Of a DNA stretch of 64,000 bases, positions 45,885 to 58,878 are shown one piece after another. Both the position numbers and the translations under genes were made by a program. Each line of letters starts with the position of its first letter. Positions within the stretch are counted from its first letter, which is position 1. The notes beneath the pieces are model-generated. The model saw only the letters and a program-made list of their open reading frames with translations, was not told the DNA's origin and made no database searches. Origin of the DNA: Agrostemma githago (lineage: Eukaryota; Streptophyta; Magnoliopsida; Caryophyllales; Caryophyllaceae); NCBI GenBank assembly GCA_958450325.1, contig OY288243.1, positions 35,268,678 through 35,332,677 on the forward strand, in the 5' to 3' direction.

Positions 45885-46238
45885 CCTTTTCTCAATGTCA
45901 TTTGCAAAATTTATCAAAATCATTTTCTTTACAAAAAGCAAGTCAATAAGCTAGAATTATTTATTCTACTTTCGCAAGCATCTTGAACCAATAGTCTTGG
46001 TGTAATTCGAGATTGCAAATCTACTGTGCTTGAACTACGTTTGGTTTGATTCTGCTAATTGCAGATACGTAGGCAGCTCCTTAAAAGGGCACAACCCATG
46101 CAATCAAGAAAAGACAGGAACGGTTTAATAATAAACTTCTTTTATTAATTACTAAAACCCCAATAAACTCGGGAAGTTACAAGTGCAGGAATTAAAAAAA
46201 AAAACAAAAAAGCACACAACAAAAAATAGTAATAATAT
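45885..46238. other. Spacer between pol and antisense gene, Tat C
   Basis: Same as 29132-29485 in B; nothing else seen. Confidence 0.6.
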
Positions 46239-47837
46239 TTAAATAGTGAAAAAGCTAAGGACTCGGTGTTCAAGGCATCTTGCCCTTCCCCTTGTCCTTG
46301 GCCTCCTTGGCCGTCCACTGGCGACGACGCGGAGGGGAACCTGTTTCTTTGAACTCGAGTCCTCAATCACATTTATAGGCCCAAGTCGGGCCCTCACGGG
46401 CTCAGGAAGCCGGTCGCGCGGGCCTAGTCGGTCTCTGACCGCCAGTCTGGGCCCAAGTCGTCTCTCCAAAATCAGTCTGGGGGCTTTGCTGCTCCCGCGT
46501 GCCACTAGCACCGGCATCCTTAGCTCGAGTCTTAGTTTGTGACTTAAGACCCGATTCTAATCGGACTAGAGTAGCAGGAGTGTTTCCCTCGTCGAAGAAG
46601 CCTCTGTTGTCCTTCGCCGTCTCCCGGTGAACCAGTTCGAAGGCCTCGTCAACCTTCAAGGCTTTGCGAGCTTCCTCAGACTCCTCGGAAGTCTACTTCT
46701 GATATGCATGCGAAACCCAAGCGGATTGGTAAGGGTTGGGTACAGTCCAAGTAGGACGGGTGAACCACCTCTGCAGCCATGTGTCGCACATAGCGTCCGT
46801 CAATTGGAGCGAGACGCTAATGATTGCCTCAGTCTCAGGAATGCGCTGAGACGAACCGAACTGCCTCAAGATGCGGTCCGGGTAAATGTGAACTGTCCAA
46901 TCGAGAGACAGAATCACCAAGTAGCGGGCTTGGTCTCTCTTGGCCAATTCCGTCAATTTGGAGAGAAACCACCAAGCAACGGTCCACCTAATCAAGGGAC
47001 CACCATGGAATACTAGCTCTTCGTCCCAATAAGCCCGGTTCACATGATGAGTTGAGCTTATCCGTCGTCTCCTCGAGCAAATTTGACTGCTGCGGTAATT
47101 GGGTATAGTCGGAGGAGACTCTATGATCGACAGACGTTCCGACAACCAAATCTGAAAAGTATACACAAAATTCGTAAGCAACAGTATGGTTCGCCAGAGC
47201 CCACTCGATCGAGTACAACAGCTGACTCGATCGAGTAAGCCCTCTGAAAACAGGCAGAAGCTCATCAAAGAGGTCACTCGATCGAGTGACAGGTCCACTC
47301 GATCGAGTGGCTCGCGTATATCTGAATTCTTGCGAAAAAAAAAATGAGATGTATACTTGCAAGATACGGACGCTCCCCGTTAGCTGTCGGTCCGGGTCAA
47401 GCCTCCTAGCATCTAGACCCATGATGATCTCCCCGGTGGCTAGCCAAGCAGGGCTATGACCAGTCTCCATCTGGTCAACCACGCCAATCAGCCTGATCTG
47501 ACCCAAGCATGAGTCGGCCTCCATCATCCCTTCAAATACATAGCGGTGCAGCATACAAAAGGCGAAAGCCCTACGCCTGTGAGTAGATGTGATCCTCACA
47601 TCCTGGAGGTTCATAAATTTGTCAGCCAAGTCGAAAAGGGAAATAGAATTTCCCAACACCATTCGATCTGTCTCAACATGAGACAAACCTAGGAAATCCC
47701 TCAATCTCCTCCTTGGATCAGGATAAAACGAAAAGATAGCAGGGCGAGCAATGGGGCTCCAACCGCCCACAGCGGCAATCTCCTCAGGAAGAGTGCATAT
47801 TTCTCCGCGGGAATGCAAAAACGTGATGGGTAGTATC
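46239..47837 (-). pseudogene. Antisense accessory gene of Tat C
   Basis: Exon 1 remnant 47837-47357, intron 47152-47356 with palindromes at 47203, 47225, 47276 and 47297, exon 2 from 47151. Shares with B the TAG (46693-46695) and the extra A that shifts the tail; D lacks that extra A. Exon 1 is cut by an LTR at 47838. Confidence 0.72.
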
Positions 47838-48245
47838 TGATGCGCGCTGTCGTCGACACGCATGCAAACAATATTTATAACTCTGACTAACCTAACTAGT
47901 GTAGTAGTGGTAGGTCGGGATCGATCCACAGGGAGAGGATTAAGCGATATTGGTCAAGTCTAGAGTTCAATCGTGATTGGGATTGAGATGGGGGTTTTGG
48001 GATGAGAGTAGTCGAACTAAGGCTAGCGAACTACACTACTAAGGCTAGGAACGATAATTGGAAAGGTGTTGGGGAGAGTCGGGATTCGGAAATGAGGTCT
48101 TTAAAGTCTTGGGATCGAGTTTTAGTTACAACGTCGAAAAGGGAGAGTGCCATCTTTCGGTTTCTTCACCCAACCTACCTAAACCCGCTTTCGCGACGAA
48201 AGGGTAAGTCTCAAATTAAGGTGATTTCTACCCCGAGTTTCCCCA
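47838..48245 (-). repeat. Hybrid 408-bp LTR remnant between Tat C and Tat D
   Basis: Its first part matches the left LTR of Athila-2 (AACTCTGACTAACC, as at 31126), the rest matches the right LTR (GATGGGGGTTTTGGG, ATAATTGGAAAGG, GGGATTCGGAAATGAGG, as at 41030-41140). It ends at the same CAT junction as 41290. This is what LTR-LTR recombination within a copied Athila-2 would leave. Confidence 0.88.
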
Positions 48246-51200
48246 TTACCGAGGCCGATTATATTCCGACGGCTCAGACCATCCAAGCCTTTGATGGGAG
48301 CCCAAAGTCGGTAGCTGGGGCCATAAAGCTGACCATCATAACGGGCCCAATTGAAAAGGAGCTTGAATTCCAGGTGATCGATGTCACCTCATCCTTCAAT
48401 TTGCTCCTAGGAAGGTCGTGGATTCACGCGGTCAAGGCGGTATCCTCCACCCTCCACTGAAAGATCAAAATGCCTTTGCTTGACAATGTTATTACTTTAG
48501 AGGCGACCCCAATGACTGTGGCTAGCTGCAACGCCACGTGCCACGCGGACCTCTGGGGGTTCGACTTTGTGGGGATGATCGAGGAAGAGTACCTTTTTAG
48601 GCACTAGTTCACAACTAGCATCGATAAGATGCTACAGAACCTAGGATACTTACCGGGGGCTACTTCTCGACCCGATCTTCCAGCTGGGAAGATCATTGAG
48701 GTCCTTAAGGACGAAGACTCTCACTTCGGCCTTGGCTATGCCGCCACCTCGGGCATTGTTGTCCGAGCAGGAGTCGAGAAGGCCTGCAACATTATTTAGG
48801 GTATCCACTTGAGCCCTTACAGCCCACGGTTAACTGACTACTTTGTTACACCGGTGTTTGGGGCTATTCAGGTTGGACTGTACGAACCCAATGCTGGGCA
48901 CCTCGGGACCCAATTGGCCCGAGACTGCAACTACATTCTGGATGATGTGTTCGCCCTCATCCAGTCCGATGGAGCTGACAACGATGAGCTCGCGCTGGGG
49001 CTACTTTTCGGGGAAGACACCATAGCCCCGACTCCAAAGGAAGACCTGGTCAACCTGATTCTCCGCAGCAACATGTTTGACCCGACCAAGCTGATCTCGG
49101 ATGTTGGCTCCGAGACGGGAAACAGGGCCTGGAGGAAGACTGTCAAGTAGACTGACAGTCAAGGAAAGATCTACAAGTTGGTCACTGGAGAGGGAGACAT
49201 GCCTGAGTCTGAGTCCGAGTCTGAGTCGGAGTCTGAGTCAAAGTCTGAGGTCGAGTCTAGGGAGTCCGGTGCTAGAGTCACTCCTGTAACCCCTCTCCCC
49301 CTTGTCATTCCTGCTGCTGGCACTTCGGGGTCTGTCCTACGTGCCTTACCAATTCCGCCACTGACCAATGATCAGATGGCTGCTCTTTTCGAGCTGTTTT
49401 CAAAATTTTCAATTAATAATAACAACCGTTCTGCTTACGATTTGTCTCTTTTAAATGCTGCTTTCAAAAATATTTTATGCAATGACATTGAGAAACCCGA
49501 CGAATAGGCACCCTTACCGCCACATCTGATCGAGCAACTGGAGCAAAGGGAATCTCAAAATCCGGTAATCGAGGAAACCGAATCCATTAATGTGGGAACA
49601 ACCTTAGAGCCCCAGATACTTAAGATAGGGTTATCCTTAGATCCTGAGGAGAGACAACAATTCACGAACCTCCTCCAAGAGTTCAAAGATGTCTTTGCAT
49701 GGTCCTACAAGGACATGCCGGGGATAGACCGGGAAATAGCCGAGCACCACATACCAATTAAAGACGGGTGCAAACCGGTTAAGCAGAAGCTCCGCCGAAT
49801 GAGGCCCGAGTGGTCTCTCAAGGTAAAAGTAGAAGTCGATAAACAGTTCAAAGCCGGTTTCATACAGGTGTCCGAATATCCGGACTGGGTTGCAAACATC
49901 GTGCCGGTTCCTAAAAAGGACGGTAAGGTGCGGGTATGCGTGGATTTTCGGGATCTTAACAAGGCAAGCCCGAAAGATGATTTTTCGTTACCACACATCG
50001 ACATACTGGTGGATAACATGGCCGATCATGCCTTTCTATTATTTATGGACGGGTATGCCGGGTATAATCAAATCAAGATGGCGGAGGAAGATATGAGTAA
50101 GACTACCTTCACCACACCTTGGGGTACTTACTGCTACACCGTCATGCCATTCGGTCTCATTAACGCTGGGGCCACATACCAAAGAACCGCTACCACCTTA
50201 CTGCATGACATGATGCATAAAGAGGTAGAAGTTTATGTAGACGACATGATCGTCAAATCCAAAGAATAGGACGGTCACATCACCGCCCTAAGAAAATTCT
50301 TCACCCGATTGCGCAAATACAGCATGAGGCTAAACCCTCAAAAGTGCAGTTTCGGGGTAACATCAGGCAAATTACTGGGTCATATCGTTAGCCAACGAGG
50401 TATCGAGGTCGACCCAGCTAAAATTAAAGCCATTACCGAGATGCAACCTCCTAAAACTGAAAAAGAAATAAGGGGATTTCTCGGGAAAGTCCAGTATATC
50501 AGTCGGTTCATCTCCAAACTAACCATGGTGTGTGAACCAATTTTCAAAAAACTGAAAGTAGGGGAACGGGTACTATGGGATGACAAGTGCCAAGCTGCTC
50601 TCGACAAGATCAAGGAAATCCTGTCTGCTCCGCTAGTCTTAATGCCACCTCAACCCGGTTTGCCTCTGTCGTTATACCTAACGACGACCGAGACAGCCAT
50701 GGGGGCTATGCTGGCTCAGACAGTTAACTCCGAAGAACGAGCTATCTACTACATTAGCAAAAAGTTTTTAGAGTATGAATGCAAATATACCATGCTCGAA
50801 AAGACATGCTTGGCTCTGGTTTGGGCCACTAAGAAGCTCCGACATTATATGCTCATCTACGAGGTCCATGTGCTATCCAAGATGGACCCAATCAAATACC
50901 TCTTCGAAAAGCTCGTTCTCAATGGCCGAATTTATAGATGGACTCTAATGCTGGCAGAGTTCGACCTAAAATTTGTACCGTTGAAGGTCATTAAGGGGCG
51001 AGTAGTAGCTAAATTTCTCGCCGATAGCCCGGTAACCGAAGAAGGACACACCGACACCTGGTCCTTCCCAGATGAAGATATCTTCCATACCGACACCAAA
51101 ACATGGAATCTATACTTCGATGGAGCGTCCAATTTTCGAGGGTTCGGAGTCGGGATCCTCCTAATCTCACCAAAAGGGGAGCATACTCCCGTGTCCATCA

Positions 51201-52839
51201 AACTGGACTTTGATGTTACCAATAATGCAGCTGAGTACGAAGCATGCATTTACGGGCTACAAGCCGCCGCCAATCTGGGGATCACAAATCTCCGGGTACA
51301 TGGTGACTCATCCTTAGTCATAAACCAAGCACTTCAAAAATGGAAAACTCGGAACGCTAATCTCGTGGCCTATCAGGCACGAGTAAGGGATCTCGAGAAA
51401 CAATTCCAAAAGGTAGAGTATATATACTTACCCCGGGAAGAAAATCAGTTCGCAGATGCACTCTCGAAACTGCATCATTACTGAATATTCCCGATCACGT
51501 GACCAGTATGCCAATTTGCGTCGAAAGACGGTCCGAGCCAGCATACATTCACGACATTGAAGACATTGAGATAACTGATCCTGAACCATGGTATCAGGCT
51601 GTATTAACGTACCTGACAAATAGGGAATATCCTCTCCGGGCTGAAGGCCGAGCCAAGAAAGCCTTACGAAGGCTAGCTACCCAGTTTGTCCGCACCGATG
51701 ACGGGCAACTATACAAAAAGACAGCACAGGGGGCTCTGCTCCTTTGTGTCGATAAATATAAAGCTGAAAAGGTTATGGCCGAAATACATGATGGTGAATG
51801 CGGCCCACATATGAATGCCCAGATGCTGGCCCGAAAAATCATGAGGCTCGGGTATTACTGGAATACTATGGAAACCGACTGGCAATTATATGTCAAACAT
51901 TGTCATAACTGTCAAATCTTCGCCAACGTGCAACATATGCCGTCATCTCTGCTTTATACCATGACGTCGCCTTGGCCGTTCTCGACATGGGGTATCGACA
52001 TAATTGGGAAAATAAATCCCTCTGGTACCGGAGGACACTGCTTCATTTTGGTAGGTATAGACTATTTCACCAAATGGGTCGAAGCGGAATCATATCGCAT
52101 TCTCAATGCTAAACATGTCGCCAAGTTTATCCAGAGCAAGATAATATGTCGGTATGGGATCCCACATGAATTTATTAGTGATCACGGGACTCATTTTCAA
52201 GCCGAAACTGCGGCCCTGCTGACCAAGTATAAAATTCAAAGGCATACGTCCTCGCCTTATCGTCCCCAAACAAATGGAGCGGTAGAGGCGGCCAATAAAA
52301 CAATTGTCACCATACTAAAAAAGATGGCTGATAATTACCGGGACTGGCCCGACAAAATACCTTTTGCCCTATGAGGATACCGGACGTCAATTCGCACCGC
52401 AACCGGAGCAACGCCATATTACCTAACTTATGGGATGGAGGCAGTCCAACCCGTTGAATTGGAGGTACTGTCCCTCAGAATTCTGTTAGAAAGTCAAGTA
52501 CCCGAAGCTGATTGGGTTCGAGCACGGTATGACTCGTTGGTTCTACTAGACGAACGACGATCTCGTGCCCTCAACAATATCCAAATCTATCAGAAAAGGA
52601 TCCAACGGGCTTTCAACAAAAGGGTGAGACCCAAAAATATTAAGGAGGGGGATCTGGTCCTTAAATCGGTTAGAGCTTTATTACCAGTTGACCCAAGGGG
52701 AAAATTCAAACCTAATTGGGCTGGGCCATACTTGGTAAAGAAGATCCTATCGGGAGGAGCAGTGATGCTGACGGACCTGGACGTGAATGAGTTCGTCAAC
52801 CCAAGCAACCTGGACCAGCTGAAGCGTTACTACCCTTAG
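48246..52839 (+). pseudogene. Pol of Tat D
   Basis: Same domain order and lesions as C: stops at 48458, 48605, 48797, 49148, 49505, 50267, one-base deletion near 51471, TGA at 52372. YVDD at 50234-50245. Private changes include a Gly-Thr to Arg-Ala change near 51637-51642. Confidence 0.9.
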
Positions 52840-53193
52840 CCTTTTCTCAATGTCATTTGCAAAATTTATCAAAATCATTTTCTTTACAAAAAGCAAGTCA
52901 ATAAGCTAGAATTATTTATTCTACTTTCGCAAGCATCTTGAACCAATAGTCTTGGTGTAATTCGAGATTGCAAATCTACTGTGCTTGAACTACGTTTGGT
53001 TTGATTCTGCTAATTGCAGATACGTAGGCAGCTCCTCAAAAGGGCACAACCCATGCAATCAAGAAAAGACAGGAATGGTTTAATAATAAACTTCTTTTAT
53101 TAATTACTAAAACCCCAATAAACTCGGGAAGTTACAAGTGCAGGAATTAAAAAAAAAAAAAAAAAAGCACACAACAAAAAATAGTAATAATAT
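52840..53193. other. Spacer between pol and antisense gene, Tat D
   Basis: As in B and C, with a longer A run near 53150. Confidence 0.6.
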
Positions 53194-54089
53194 TTAAATA
53201 GTGAAAAAGCTAAGGACTCGGTGTTCAAGGCATCTTGCCCTTCCCCTTGTCCTTGGCCTCCTTGGCCGTCCACTGGCGACGACGCGGAGGGGAACCTGTT
53301 TCTTTGAACTCGAGTCCTCAATCACATTTATAGGCCCAAGTCGGGCCCTCACGGGCTCAGGAAGCCGGTCGCGCGGGCCTAGTCGGTCTCTGACCGCCAG
53401 TCTGGGCCCAAGTCGTCTCTCCAAATCAGTCTGGGGGCTTTGCTGCTCCCGCGTGCCACTAGCACCGGCATCCTTAGCTCGAGTCTTAGTTTGTGACTTA
53501 AGACCCGATTCTAATCGGACTAGAGTAGCAGGAGTGTTTCCCTCGTCGAAGAAGCCTCTGTTGTCCTTCGCCGTCTCCCGGTGAACCAGTTCGAAGGCCT
53601 CGTCAACCTTCAAGGCTTTGCGAGCTTCCTCAGACTCCTCGGAAGTCTACTTCTGATATGCATGCGAAACCCAAGCGGATTGGCAAGGGTTGGGTACAGT
53701 CCAAGTAGGACGGGTGAACCACCTCTGCAGCCATGTGTCGCACATAGCGTCCGTCAATTGGAGCGAGACGCTAATGATTGCCTCAGTCTCAGGAATGCGC
53801 TGAGACGAACCGAACTGCCTCAAGATGCGGTCCGGGTAAATGTGAACTGTCCAATCGAGAGACAGAATCACCAAGTAGCGGGCTTGGTCTCTCTTGGCCA
53901 ATTCCGTCAATTTGGAGAGAAACCACCAAGCAACGGTCCACCTAATCAAGGGACCACCATGGAATACTAGCTCTTCGTCCCAATAAGCCCGGTTCACATG
54001 ATGAGTTGAGCTTATCCGTCGTCTCCTCGAGCAAATTTGACTGCTGCGGTAATTGGGTATAGTCGGAGGAGACTCTATGATCGACAGAC

Positions 54090-54092
54090 GTT
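54090..54092. repeat. Target-site duplication GTT of the CACTA element (left)
   Basis: GTT precedes CACTACAAG and recurs at 58879-58881. B and C have the empty site CAGACGTTCCGAC with one GTT. Confidence 0.93.
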
Positions 54093-54387
54093 CACTACAA
54101 GAATTAGTAGAAATTCCAACGGAAAAATTCCTACGGATCTTGAAAGTCGTTGGATAAATAATAGTTCCAACAGATTTTTCCTACGGAATCCCAATCCGTT
54201 GCTCCTTTAAAACCCCTCTACGGAATTCCTACGAATTTATGGTAGGAAAGTTTTGGGGCTACAAAATGTTTCGTAGGAAATTTGGTAGGGCCCTATTCTT
54301 TTGGACTAAAACTGAATGAATGAACTGAACTGCATGAGTTTGAACATAGTAGTAAAAAATAATAATACAGAGTAGTACTAGTAGTAG

Positions 54388-54452
<65 letters not shown>
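54388..54452. repeat. (TAA)n microsatellite
   Basis: About 20 uninterrupted ATA/TAA units directly upstream of the LINE-like fragment. Confidence 0.95.
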
Positions 54453-54453
<1 letters not shown>

Positions 54454-54647
54454 GGCTAGGAGTAAGCACAGCAGCAGCAGCTGTTTATCTCATTTGGAAA
54501 GAAAGAAACAAAAGACTCTTTACTAACAAGGAAGCTCACTTAGATGCAATTATAGAGAATCTCAAATTCATTGTTCATACTAGATTTTTGTGTAAGCAAG
54601 GAAGTCCTAAATACTTTAGGATTTTAGAGAAAATAGCTTCAAGCTAA
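54453..54647 (+). pseudogene. LINE reverse transcriptase C-terminal remnant
   Basis: The frame reads AVYLIWKERNKRLF followed by a helical tail and TAA at 54645-54647. A WKERN-type motif near the C-terminus is typical of plant LINE proteins after the zf-RVT domain. The T-rich, ATGAAATGATATC-containing sequence after it (to about 54720) resembles a LINE 3' end. Only the last 60 or so codons are present. Confidence 0.6.
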
Positions 54648-54720
54648 GTTGTATAGTGAGATAGTCTTTTTGCAACTTTGTAATTTCTTTCTCATTGAAA
54701 TGAAATGATATCTTTTTTGC

Positions 54721-55468
54721 AAAGTGTCTGAACTAAACAGAAGATAACTGAATTGAAAGTGTTTGAACTAAATTGAAGTGAACCAAAAGTGTCTAAAGTT
54801 AACTAAAAGTGTCTAAATATAAGTTCAAGATAATGGGACCATAGTCAAATACTGTGCATAAACTGTTTATGATTTGCGTATAGTTATTAGTCCCCTTTCA
54901 GCCCATCAACTTAAAGTAAAACCTATGTATATAATATATGAATAGAAGTAGGGCATATAAAAACTCGTGTATATTGAAATAAGATTAATAAACTAGTTAT
55001 CCATGTCTATTACTCGTAGACTAATAATAAACTGAACCCTTAGTGAAATGAAGTAGCGTTCATTGTTTTCACGAAGAACCCTCACTGAACATTAACGTAA
55101 AACCGTCTCAATAGATAACTGGTTGATAAATTAATCCTAAAATATTTCAATCCCTTGCCACATACGAAGTAAAAATATTTTAATCATATACCCAACAAAT
55201 CCGACACGAAACGATCGAGTTTGGTAGTCAATGACCCGTTATATAAGTGAGTTGATACAATCTCAAAACAGGAGTTAATCGGGTCGAATTTTAATTAAAA
55301 GACTCGTGACTCGTGACTCATGACCCATTTATATGTGACACAGACCCGATACGGTCTTTACGCATCACCCTACCTAATCACAATCAAATCACCTCATAAT
55401 TCATAAACCCCCAAATTACATCAAAAATTAGGGTTTCTCATCCACAAATCAATTAAATTCAATCGAAA
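54721..55468. other. CACTA interior, unassigned
   Basis: AT-rich, no ORF or motif recognised. Near 55380-55440 the sequence becomes like a plant gene leader (TTAGGGTTTCTCATC). Confidence 0.4.
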
Positions 55469-55894
55469 ATGAAGCAATAACGCGTACTAAAGAAGATTTA
55501 GATGAGTTTGAATTTGGAGATGAAGACCATCATGAATTCAATCCATGGTCGGCGATTCACTCAGAACTCGCTAGCCCTAATTTGAATGACCACGGTATAA
55601 TTCTATCAAAACTCATCCGATTTCGTGTTTATTTTCTTAATTCGAGGGAATTTCTGCGTTTTTGTTCGCTGGATCCGTTGAATTCTCAATTGTTTTGATG
55701 TTTGTGTAACAGTTTTGATATGAATTTCTTCAATTACATGGAAAACAAATCCCCAAAACCTTCAACAACCCTGTTTGACTTCATCACAATCGTCGTCCTC
55801 CGCAGCATCCTCGCTCGGCGTCAACCTCGGGTCATCGACGTCAATCAACCCGCAACGTGTCCAACTCGAAGAAGAAGCTAAACGAGTTATCCTC
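55469..55894 (+). pseudogene. Possible captured host-gene fragment (two exon-like segments)
   Basis: Segment 1 (55469 or 55486 to 55594) reads KEDLDEFEFGDEDHHEFNPW and more, and ends CACG|GTATAA. Segment 2 (about 55721-55892) reads SSQSSSSAASSLGVNLGSS and ends with EEEAKRVIL before a possible GT donor. The composition is that of protein-coding sequence and unlike the surroundings, but the ATG at 55469 is out of frame with segment 1, and I do not recognise the protein. CACTA elements are known to capture gene pieces. Confidence 0.3.
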
Positions 55895-58509
55895 CGGTAG
55901 TATCTCTATATGTCGCCTTCTCTGTATGTCACCTTCTCCCTCTTTCCTAATGTGTGCTTAATTTAACTTGTCAACATCTCAGAAGTTCCTAACTTAATTT
56001 TGAAATCACATCTCAGAAGTCTCTAATTGGGTTTTCTGTGTTGGTTTGTGTTGGAATTTCGAATTTCTTCGAATTGGGTATTAATCCTTTGCTATTCTTT
56101 GCATTTTGAGTTACTGTATTGAAATTCGAGTTACTGTTTTAGAGTTGAAGTAGTTGTGGTACTTTTTATTCGTAAATCTAGGGTTTTCTGCAATATTTAC
56201 TTGTAAAATTCTGCAATTTGGGTTGTTTTTCTCTCTACAATTTTGAAATTCTATGCAAATTGTTGTTGATGATGATAACTTGCAGATTTTATGAGCACCG
56301 CCTGTTTGTGTGATCTTCCATGTGATTTTTAGGCCTGTGGCTTTGTTACACACACACACATCAGCCTTGACTTTGAAACCCTTATTGACAAACAAAAATC
56401 CAATGAAGTACCGTTATCGAAAACTGAACTTCTCAAACCCGACATCGTCAAGAGATGAAGTTGTATAAGGGGTGAGACAGAGGCATTGGGGAAAATGAGA
56501 TGTAGAAATAAGATTACCTTCAAATAGAACCCGTGTATAGCTCAGACCATTCGAGAAAACACAAGTATCGTTTGCATATGATACAACAACTGATATGTTA
56601 AGAGCGGAATATGGAGTTCTCAATTTTCCTAATCAAAAACGTAACTAGAAGCTCTACTATTGCTTCTCTTCTGGAATCGAAATTCCAGTCAATATTAAAA
56701 AATAGATAACCAGATTATGAACTTTTATCGTGAAATGCATCGGAACGTGAGACACAACATCTTAGTCTGTTTAGACAGTCAAAAATAAACAGAATAAGCA
56801 CACAAACCTGAGTTGTAGTAGACCATTATTTGAATTTTGTCTTCACAGAACTTCATCTTCATTTTTTTACATCTGCTGTCCTCTTGTCTTCGATGCGCGC
56901 CTGATATAGCATTAAGTTAGAAAGCGGTTATAATGAATTGTGCTCTTTGAAGCTTGCGGCTTATGGCATAAAACTTATACGGAGTACCAAGCAGTTTAGC
57001 TACTCAATTTCAGCTTCAAGCTGTTTCATGGAAGTTTCTACCATCTGCTCCCTTCTTAAGGCTCCAACAAACTATACTATCTTGAGTGAAGCAAATATTC
57101 ACAAATGTCAACAAGATGATATTATGAAAATATCAACCGTGCTTTCTATTGCAAAGGTTGAAGTTGGTATCCTTCTTTGTCACTATATTTATTAGATTCA
57201 CTTCATTTGGTGTTATTCTTTCACTTTGATTTCGTTCCCTTTAGTTTCAATAATTTCAGTATCATAATATCATTTTTTTCTTACCTTCCAAATTTCCTTT
57301 GCTACCATCACACTCTAGTTTACAGGATCAGTTTTAACGTGAGATATGTTATACGAATGTAAAATTGATGAGTCTTACTTTCATATAAACTAGTGAAGTG
57401 TGCGCTCTTCGATGAACCAAAAAAATACTAGTGAAGTGAATTTTGAAGATGGGGTCTATTGACTCATCACAAAAAGTAATTTAGGTTTGTACTATCCATA
57501 CGAACGTGGCATATAGTCTTTAACATGTGTTTGATTTTCACATTTTATTTGCTGGTTGAGCAAGTGCTTCTGGAGTTTAACTTTTTAATAAGTGGAGGAA
57601 AAATAGTCCACTAATTTCATGGTTTGACCTAAATTGAACGATGAAAAAGAATATTAGATTAACTGATGAATTTTGAACATTCATATCATTCAATTTCAGA
57701 GATATGTGTCGGATTTTGCTTAACTGTATGTGTTATTTGCTTTGAACATTCGAGGTCATGCCATTTCTTTACTTCAAGGCATGTTCCGGGCAACTCGACT
57801 CTACAGGTACGGATCATTTTATTTCCAATCATTTTTTTAGCGAGTTCCCGGCTATCAGTTTCTGGACACTTCATTTGTTGTTTCGGGCACACACAAAAAA
57901 TACTAGCTTTATCCCAAATTTAAAGAGTTTGAGCTGTCCGACTCTCTGGTAATGATATATATGCGGTAGATTTTCATTTCTTATCATTTTTATTTTTGAT
58001 AGGTAATAGTATCAAGTCACTCCTTTCCTAATTAAAATTTAAAAAATAGTAATCGAATAACTATCTTCATCTTGGATTTCTATATTAGAGTTAATACTCG
58101 ATTTTACAGCTTTGATCTCTACCTGCTTTACAATAGCGAAGGGTGGAAGCATGGATAATCAGGTATGTCCTCTTTGGCCCCCTTTATTTGTTTCCTGTCA
58201 GTTCATCTATCATTAATTTAAACAAGCAGTTCAACTCACATGATGTTAGAATGACTTTTTAATAATAGCGCTAGATTTCAACGAGCAAGCTTATGTACTC
58301 GACGAACTTTTGTTTCATCTGCAACCTCAAGCATCAGGTGACAAAGGAGACAAGTTCAGAAGAAATATTTGTTTGTAATAACATTTTTAATATGTGTTGA
58401 ATTTGATTTATTTTGTAACTAATGTTTATATTAATATTTTTAATGAAGTACTTTAATAATTCATCTTTGTAAAACCAATACTGTAGTATTTATCTACTAG
58501 TGAAAATAA
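55895..58509. other. CACTA interior, unassigned
   Basis: About 2.6 kb, AT-rich, short ORFs on both strands with no recognisable domain. May be intronic remains of the captured segment. Confidence 0.4.
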
Positions 58510-58878
58510 GTTATTTATCCTATGGAAGTTTTTAAATTTCCTAACGAAATCTATAGTTCTCAAAAATTTGTAACAAAATTATATATCCGACGAAAAAAGT
58601 ATCCTACGAAGTGTTTGTAGGAAATTTAGACTCTTTCAACAACTTTCTGTAGGACTATTATTTTGGTCAATAAATTTGTGTGATGAATCATTCCGACGGA
58701 ATTTTCCGTTGGAAATTTAATTCCTACAAAATGTGCCGTAGGAATCAATTTGTTTCCGACGAAATATACCGACAGATTGGTTCCTACAAATTTTCCGTAG
58801 GAAAGTGTTTATTCCGACGAAAATGACCATAGTTCCTACGGATTGGGTCTGTAGGAATGACACTTGTTTTTTGTAGTG
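58510..58878. repeat. Subterminal repeat region of the CACTA element (right)
   Basis: Many copies of CCTACGGA, CCGACGAAA and their complements within 370 bp, mirrored at 54105-54290. In En/Spm such repeats bind the element-encoded TNPA-type protein. Confidence 0.75.

Larger units (their letters stand above)
41291..47837 (+). mobile_element. Tat copy C (5'-truncated duplicate of B)
   Basis: Corresponds base for base to 24538-31084 of B (offset 16,753) with only a few substitutions. No gag, PBS or LTR of its own. It begins inside the protease at an illegitimate junction and ends at the same Athila-2 insertion point. Confidence 0.92.
54093..58878. mobile_element. Non-autonomous CACTA (En/Spm) DNA transposon
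   Basis: 4,786 bp with ends CACTACAAGAA and TTTTTTGTAGTG, 3-bp duplication GTT, and subterminal repeats of TTCCTACGGA / TTCCGACGGA type in both orientations (about 54105-54290 and 58510-58860). I find no transposase ORF. The interior contains a TAA microsatellite, a LINE 3' fragment and exon-like segments, as in gene-capturing CACTA derivatives. The empty site in C proves the insertion is later than the tandem duplication. Confidence 0.93.

Noticed and set aside
56111..58000. Short ORFs inside the CACTA element as transposase remains
   Set aside because: No DDE/D or TNP2-type motifs on either strand, and no continuity between ORFs.
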